From Flavisphingopyxis soli (GTDB taxonomy: Bacteria > Pseudomonadota > Alphaproteobacteria > Sphingomonadales > Sphingomonadaceae): a stretch of DNA of 64,000 nucleotides. A model generated the notes under the pieces. The model ran no database searches. It was not told where the DNA came from and saw nothing but the letters and a program-made list of their open reading frames with translations. This document shows, piece after piece, positions 59,494 through 64,000 of the stretch; positions within the stretch are counted from its first letter, which is position 1; every line of letters starts with the position of its first letter. Location of the stretch: NCBI RefSeq assembly GCF_007995095.1, contig NZ_VOPY01000003.1, forward strand, positions 62,001 through 126,000, read 5' to 3'. A program made the position numbers and the translations under genes.

Positions 59494-59766
59494 TTAGCTG
59501 CCGCGCAGGCTGCAGGTTCCGTCGCCAACGTGCAACTGTCCGTTTTGCACAGTGAACCACCGTTCCTGGCCATCGCGCCGATTTGTCAAAAGCCATTGTG
59601 GTTGCCCATCGGCAGTTGAAAACGAGAGCAGCCGGGTGTTTCCGTCCGTAGTGATGGCGACCTCTGGCAAAAGGCCGAACAGCTCGCATCGTGCAATCAG
59701 CGAACCACGGATCGTGTCGAAGGCTGGTTGCCAGACAGCAAGGGTGCCGGTGAAGGAGTAGACCAT
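59494..59766 (-). pseudogene. Likely 5'-truncated gene next to the hub gene
   Basis: 90 residues: GLLPEVAITTDGNTRLLSFSTADGQPQWLLTNRRDGQERWFTVQNGQLHVGDGTCSL. The beta-rich text looks like a genuine secreted-protein C-terminus, but there is no signal peptide or ribosome-binding site, and the frame begins exactly at the hub gene's start codon. Probably the remains of a gene cut by the insertion. Confidence 0.4.
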
Positions 59767-61909
59767 GGCGACTTTGGTGCTTACCGCGGTCGGGACGGCG
59801 GTCGGCGGGCCGGTCGGGGGGCTGATCGGATCGGTCGTCGGCGGCGTGATCGACCGCGCGGTCTTTGCCCCCAAGCCGCGCGAGGGGCCGCGGCTGACCG
59901 ACCTCAGGCTGCAGACGTCGACCTATGGCAGCGCGATCCCGCGCATTTACGGGAGCGTGCGCGTCGCGGGCACGGTGATCTGGGCGACCGACCTCAAGGA
60001 AAGCAAGACCACCAGCGGCGGCGGCAAGGGCGCGCCCAAGAGCGTCAGCTACAATTATTCGGCCTCGTTCGCGGTGGCGCTGTCGTCGCGCGCGGCGGGA
60101 CGGATCGCGCGGATCTGGGCCGACGGCAAGTTGCTGCGCGGCAGCGCGGGCGATTTCAAGACCGCGACCCGGTTCCGCTTCTGGTCGGGCGACGCCGACC
60201 AGCCGGTCGATCCGCTGATCGCCTCGGCCGTCGGGATCGCGCAATGCCCGGCGCATCGCGACGTCGCCTATGCGGTGTTCGAGGACATGGCGCTGGCAGA
60301 ATATGGCAATCGCATCCCGTCGCTGACCTTCGAGATCGTCGCCGACGAGGGCGCGGTGACCGTCGGGTCGGTGGCGCGCGACCTGTTGCCCGCGCGCTTC
60401 GATGCGGCGAGCGAGGTCGGACTGATCGGCTATGCCGCGAGCGGGGCGAGCATTGCCGATGCGATCGGTCCGCTGGTCGCGCTCGGCGGGCTGAGGCGCG
60501 GCGGCAGCGCCGAGACGCCGGTGCTGGGCGCACCAACGGGGGCAGGGGCGATCAGAGTAACGCCTGCGACCCCGGTCGTCGTCGAGCGCGCCGCCGATGC
60601 CGGCCTGCCGCGACCGGTGACGCTGCACTATTACGATCCGCTGCGCGATTTCCAGACCGGCGCGCAGAGCGCGAACGTCGCGGGCGATGCCGAGCGGGGA
60701 TTTGCGATCGACCTGCCCGCCGCGCTCGATGCGGGGCAGGCGCAAGGCGCGGCCGAGCGGATCGTTCGCGCGCGATTGTCCGAAGGCGTCCATGGCGAGC
60801 TGCGCAGCGGTCTGGGTGCGCTGGCGCTGCGGCCGGGCGACGCGGTGGTCGTGCCCGGCCTCGCCGGCGGGTGGACGATTGCGGCGAGCGAGATCGACGC
60901 GAGCGGGGTCATGTTGAGCCTGACGCGGCTGGCGACGGGCGAGCCGCTCGCTCCCGGCCAGGGCGCGACACCGGGACTGCCCGTGCTCGAGCGCGACCTG
61001 CCGATCCCGCCGACGCGCTGGCTGTTCGCCGATCTTCCCCCGAGCGGCAGTGCGAGCGCGCCGAGCCCGGTACGGATCGCGGCGGCGGGCGAAGCGGTCG
61101 GCTGGCGCGGCGCCGACGTCACCATCGTCGGCGGTTCGTATGACGGCGCGGCGGTCGCGCGGATCGGCGTCGAGAGCGTGATGGGTACGGCGGCGAGCGT
61201 GCTGCCCGCCGCAAGCGCCGCGATGCTCGACACGACGAGCAGCGTCGAGATCGAGCTGCTCCACGCCGAGATGACGCTGAGCGGCGCCGACGATGCCGCG
61301 CTGCTCGCCGGGCGCAACATCGCGATGATCGGTGGCGAGGCGTTGCAGTTCGGCAGCGCGGTGCAGCTGACGCCGACGCGCTGGCGGCTCTCGCGGCTGC
61401 TGCGCGGACGCGGCGGCAGCGAGGCAGCGATCGCTGGCCATGCGGCGGGCGAGGCGTTCGTGCTGGTCGATCCGGCGGCAATTGGCGCAATCGATCCGGC
61501 GATGCTGGTCGGCGGCGGTGGCGTAGCGGTCGCCGGGCTGGGCGATCCCGATCCCGTCGCGATGGTGCCGCCCGCACCGCTGCGCGCCGACCGCCCGCTG
61601 TCGCCGGTCCATGGCTGGTGGAACCCCGCAGCAGATGGCAGCGTGACGATCGGCTGGACGCGGCGCAGCCGCGCCGGCTGGGCGTGGAGCGACGGGCTCG
61701 ACGCGCCGATCGGCGAGGATCGCGAACTGTACCGGATCGCGCAGCTGAGCGGGGCTGGCAGCGAGACCGTCTTGTTCGAATGCGCATCGCCCGAGGCGAC
61801 GATTGCGTCTGCGGTCCTTGCCGCCGCGGGCGGGGCGATGACGCTGCGAATCCGGCAGGTCGGCAGCCTGGCAGCGTCCGAAGCGCTCGAAATATCGATC
61901 GCGAACTGA
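59765..61909 (+). CDS. GTA gp15, tail hub / host-specificity protein
   Basis: 714 residues. The N-terminus (MATLVLTAVGTAVGGPVGGLIGSVVGGVIDRAVFAPKP) is glycine-rich and hydrophobic; PRLTDLRLQTSTYGSAIPRIYGSVRVAGTVIWATDL is the conserved hub start, followed by the Phage-tail_3-type region with RFWSGDADQPVDPLI. RcGTA gp15 is far longer because it includes a TIM-barrel domain; here that domain seems to sit in gp12 instead. AAGGAG lies just upstream, beside the insertion edge. Confidence 0.9.
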   Translation: MATLVLTAVGTAVGGPVGGLIGSVVGGVIDRAVFAPKPREGPRLTDLRLQTSTYGSAIPRIYGSVRVAGTVIWATDLKESKTTSGGGKGAPKSVSYNYSASFAVALSSRAAGRIARIWADGKLLRGSAGDFKTATRFRFWSGDADQPVDPLIASAVGIAQCPAHRDVAYAVFEDMALAEYGNRIPSLTFEIVADEGAVTVGSVARDLLPARFDAASEVGLIGYAASGASIADAIGPLVALGGLRRGGSAETPVLGAPTGAGAIRVTPATPVVVERAADAGLPRPVTLHYYDPLRDFQTGAQSANVAGDAERGFAIDLPAALDAGQAQGAAERIVRARLSEGVHGELRSGLGALALRPGDAVVVPGLAGGWTIAASEIDASGVMLSLTRLATGEPLAPGQGATPGLPVLERDLPIPPTRWLFADLPPSGSASAPSPVRIAAAGEAVGWRGADVTIVGGSYDGAAVARIGVESVMGTAASVLPAASAAMLDTTSSVEIELLHAEMTLSGADDAALLAGRNIAMIGGEALQFGSAVQLTPTRWRLSRLLRGRGGSEAAIAGHAAGEAFVLVDPAAIGAIDPAMLVGGGGVAVAGLGDPDPVAMVPPAPLRADRPLSPVHGWWNPAADGSVTIGWTRRSRAGWAWSDGLDAPIGEDRELYRIAQLSGAGSETVLFECASPEATIASAVLAAAGGAMTLRIRQVGSLAASEALEISIAN

Positions 61910-61928
61910 AAAAATCAATCGGGAGAAT

Positions 61929-62378
61929 ATGATGGACAGCGACTTTAACAGCGTGCGATTCGCGCTGCCGTTGCTCGCGGCGGCGCAGGCGCAGAAGGAA
62001 ATCACGCACAACGAAGCGCTCGCGCTGATCGACGGGATCATCCATCCGGTGATCGAATCGGACAGCGAAAGCGCGCCGCCGGTCGATGCCGTAGCGGGCC
62101 AGGCCTGGCTGGTAGGTCCCGGAGCGAGCGGCGAATGGGCGGGGCAGGACGGCCGGATCGCGCTGATGACGGGTGGCGGCTGGCGCTTTGTCACGCCGGT
62201 CGAAGGCATGCAGGCATGGCTGTCGGGCGCGCGGGCAGTCTTCAGCGCGAGCACATGGAGCGCGCCACCGGTCTATGCCGCTCCCGACGGCGGCGCAGTC
62301 GTCGACGCCGAAGCGCGAAATGCGCTCTCGACGCTGGCATCCGCGCTCGCTATGGCCGGGCTGATTATCGCGAACTAA
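61929..62378 (+). CDS. DUF2793 GTA-associated protein
   Basis: 149 residues (ATG 61929 or 61932). DUF2793 start: FNSVRFALPLLAAAQAQKEITHNEALALIDGIIHPVI, then GQAWLVGPGASGEWAGQDGRIALMTGGGWRFVTPVEG. Found at the end of GTA and related tail clusters, probably an appendage or tail-fibre-linked part. Last gene of the cluster. Confidence 0.88.
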   Translation: MMDSDFNSVRFALPLLAAAQAQKEITHNEALALIDGIIHPVIESDSESAPPVDAVAGQAWLVGPGASGEWAGQDGRIALMTGGGWRFVTPVEGMQAWLSGARAVFSASTWSAPPVYAAPDGGAVVDAEARNALSTLASALAMAGLIIAN

Positions 62379-62511
62379 AACTCTGTTCTCTTTCACCGGG
62401 AAAGAGTGCGGCTTTTGTGCAACAATAGTAAAATTGCTGGGTTGCATGGAAACTTTCATGGGTTTAGGTTGTTCAGCGAGAGTTCCAGTCTCTTTTGAAA
62501 GGGGAAATAAT

Positions 62512-63624
62512 ATGAAGAAGCTTGCCATCGCTGTGGCACTCGCTTCCACCGCCATGGCGTCCCCCGCCTTGGCGACGGACGGCGCGTGGTACGTAGGTCT
62601 TGAGGGCGGTCCTATGATCGTCGAAGACATCAGTCTCGATATTTCGGGCACCAAGGACGCTGCATCGGTCAACCATGACTATGGTTATGACTTCGGTGGC
62701 GTGATCGGTTACGATTTCGGTGCATTCCGTCTCGAAGCCGAAGGTTCGTATCGTCGTGCCGACGTTGAATCGATTGCTGCTACAGCTCCCGGGATTCCCT
62801 CGGGAACGACCGGCACGCCTGTTGTCGGCACCTATCCGATCAACGGCAGCTCACAGGCCCTGGCCTTCATGGTCAATGGTTTGCTCGACTTCGGTGATGA
62901 CGATGGTCTTCAGGGCTTTGTCGGCGGTGGTGCCGGCGTTTCGCGCGTCAAGCTCGACTATGTTTTTGCTAACAACTTCCTGAATGACAGCGATACCGGC
63001 TTTGCATGGCAGGCACTCGCCGGCGTTCGTACGCCGCTGACCGATAACATCGACATCGGCCTGAAATACCGTTTCTTCAACGCTTCGGGCGTCGACCTCG
63101 TCGACTCGCTCGGTCGCGATGTTCACACGCGTTTCCGGTCGCACTCGATTCTCGGCAGCCTGACCTACAACTTCGGTCGTCCGGTTCCGCCGCCGCCGCC
63201 AGTCGTTGCACCGCCGCCGGTCGTTGCACCGCCGCCGCCGCCGGTCGTCGCACCGCCGCCGCCGCCGGTCTGCACGCCTGGACCGTACATCGTGTTCTTC
63301 GACTGGGATAAGTCGGACATCACGCCTGACGCCGCGTCGACGCTCGACAACGCAGTCTCGGCTTACAACAGCGGTTGTTCGGGTACGCAGGTCATGCTCG
63401 CAGGTCACACCGATACGTCGGGTACTGCGCAGTACAACGTCGGCCTGTCGCAGCGTCGCAACGACTCGGTTCGTTCGTACCTGACGTCGCGTGGCATCAA
63501 CGACGGCATGATTTCGTCGGAAGCCTTCGGCGAGACGCAGCTGCGCGTTCAGACGCTCGACGGCGTTCGCAACGACCAGAACCGTCGCGTGGAAATCACC
63601 TACGGTCCCGGTTCGGGCATGTAA
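62512..63624 (+). CDS. OmpA-family outer-membrane beta-barrel protein
   Basis: 370 residues. Signal peptide MKKLAIAVALASTAMASPALA, an eight-strand barrel (YVGLEGGPMIVEDI ... SHSILGSLTYNFGR), a Pro-rich linker of repeated VVAPPPPP units (63181-63270), and a peptidoglycan-binding OmpA domain (VFFDWDKSDITPDAASTLDNAV, GHTDTSGTAQYNVGLSQRRNDSVR). Codon use favours GGT, CGT and TCG, unlike the neighbours, a mark of high expression. A strong terminator follows. Confidence 0.95.
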   Translation: MKKLAIAVALASTAMASPALATDGAWYVGLEGGPMIVEDISLDISGTKDAASVNHDYGYDFGGVIGYDFGAFRLEAEGSYRRADVESIAATAPGIPSGTTGTPVVGTYPINGSSQALAFMVNGLLDFGDDDGLQGFVGGGAGVSRVKLDYVFANNFLNDSDTGFAWQALAGVRTPLTDNIDIGLKYRFFNASGVDLVDSLGRDVHTRFRSHSILGSLTYNFGRPVPPPPPVVAPPPVVAPPPPPVVAPPPPPVCTPGPYIVFFDWDKSDITPDAASTLDNAVSAYNSGCSGTQVMLAGHTDTSGTAQYNVGLSQRRNDSVRSYLTSRGINDGMISSEAFGETQLRVQTLDGVRNDQNRRVEITYGPGSGM

Positions 63625-63663
63625 TCATCACACGTATCGCTTCGGCGATACCGATGAACGAGA

Positions 63664-63693
63664 GGGCGGCCTTCGCGGGCCGCCCTTTTTGTT
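63664..63693 (+). terminator. Intrinsic terminator of the OmpA gene
   Basis: GGGCGGCC-TTCGCG-GGCCGCCC stem followed by TTTTTGTTT, 40 bp after the stop codon. Confidence 0.9.
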
Positions 63694-63777
63694 TGTCCGC
63701 AGCGCAGGACGTGCATCCCTCGGCCTCGCCAGAGCGCGTTGACCGTTCTTCAACTTATCTGCGTCAATAACAGCGCG

Positions 63778-64000
63778 ATGGGGACCAAGGCTCAGCACAA
63801 TCATCCGGCCAATGCCGACGAAGCGGGCGCATTGCTCAACCTCGCGCAGGGGTTTCGCGCCGCTGCGGCGCGCACGCGCCCGGGTCGCGGTAGCACGCTC
63901 GTCCGCGCGCCGTTTGAGCTGCTCTGTCTTCACAGCGTCGACCTCGCGCTGAGCGCGGCGTTACACGCGAGCGATTTCGATGCGCCGACGGTGCGCGCGA
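63778..64000 (+). CDS. Unidentified gene, 5' part
   Basis: At least 74 residues from an ATG at 63778 to the window edge with no stop: an N-terminal polar stretch (GTKAQHNHPANADEAGALLNLAQGFRAAAARTRPG) then LVRAPFELLCLHSVDLALSAALHASDFDAP. Soluble, Ala-rich, no family recognised. The start is tentative. Confidence 0.45.
   Translation, partial: MGTKAQHNHPANADEAGALLNLAQGFRAAAARTRPGRGSTLVRAPFELLCLHSVDLALSAALHASDFDAPTVRA

Noticed and set aside
59441-62254. 937-codon minus-strand ORF opposite gp15
   Set aside because: Arg-rich shadow of the hub gene. Only the 59494-59766 part, in a different frame, has protein-like text.
40858-62378. Ordinary prophage
   Set aside because: No integrase, lysogeny regulator or replication gene; gene order and small tape measure match a GTA.
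62388-62406. Terminator after the DUF2793 gene
   Set aside because: CTCTTTC-ACCGG-GAAAGAG is a short stem not directly followed by T residues; left as uncertain.

Overview
The window is a high-GC alphaproteobacterial chromosome segment, most likely from a sphingomonad (Sphingomonadales). The reasons are a gene-transfer-agent (GTA) head-tail cluster of the Rhodobacter/sphingomonad type, HWE and HisKA_2 histidine kinases, alkaline-ceramidase-like and Mpo1-like genes that fit a sphingolipid-making lineage, and the style of the housekeeping genes.

0-40.7 kb is mostly ordinary chromosome: the 3' end of parC, a GGDEF-EAL protein, cca with a NUDIX and a DUF1285 gene, folB coupled to a pteridine-reductase-like SDR, a 2OG-Fe(II) oxygenase, a fasciclin lipoprotein, an EVE protein, a MarR-type regulator, tRNA-Val, acnA, a HisKA_2 kinase, a threonine-aldolase-like gene, a ceramidase-like gene, a diguanylate cyclase, glsA, dgkA-putP, a DUF962/PHA-granule/lipoprotein run, a KAS III enzyme, trmB, a TrxR-like flavoprotein, a third GGDEF protein, metK-lnt, a SOUL protein, a CDF zinc transporter, a DedA protein and a GST. 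About 37.1-38.5 kb is a small accessory patch with lower-GC hypothetical genes and an IS1595-type transposase remnant. At 38.5-40.3 kb an NsrR-like Rrf2 regulator is divergent from a truncated-haemoglobin operon, with a palindrome between them.

40.86-62.38 kb is a near-complete GTA cluster in canonical order: small and large terminase, portal, DUF6127, prohead protease, capsid, adaptors, tail tube, chaperones, short tape measure, distal tail protein, DUF2163, NlpC/P60, tail hub and DUF2793. It is unusual in four ways. A ~4 kb module with an HWE histidine kinase and a stand-alone receiver protein sits between terminase and portal. A ~2.1 kb module sits between the NlpC/P60 and hub genes. Palindromic repeats have entered nearly every gene junction, and also coding sequence: one is read in frame inside the portal, and a 25-bp repeat is read as LRQAQGER inside two further genes. 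Finally, the distal tail gene carries a 2-nt frameshift, so this GTA may be defective or decaying unless the shift is a sequencing error.

The right edge holds a highly expressed-looking OmpA-family porin with a strong terminator and the start of an unidentified gene that runs off the window.
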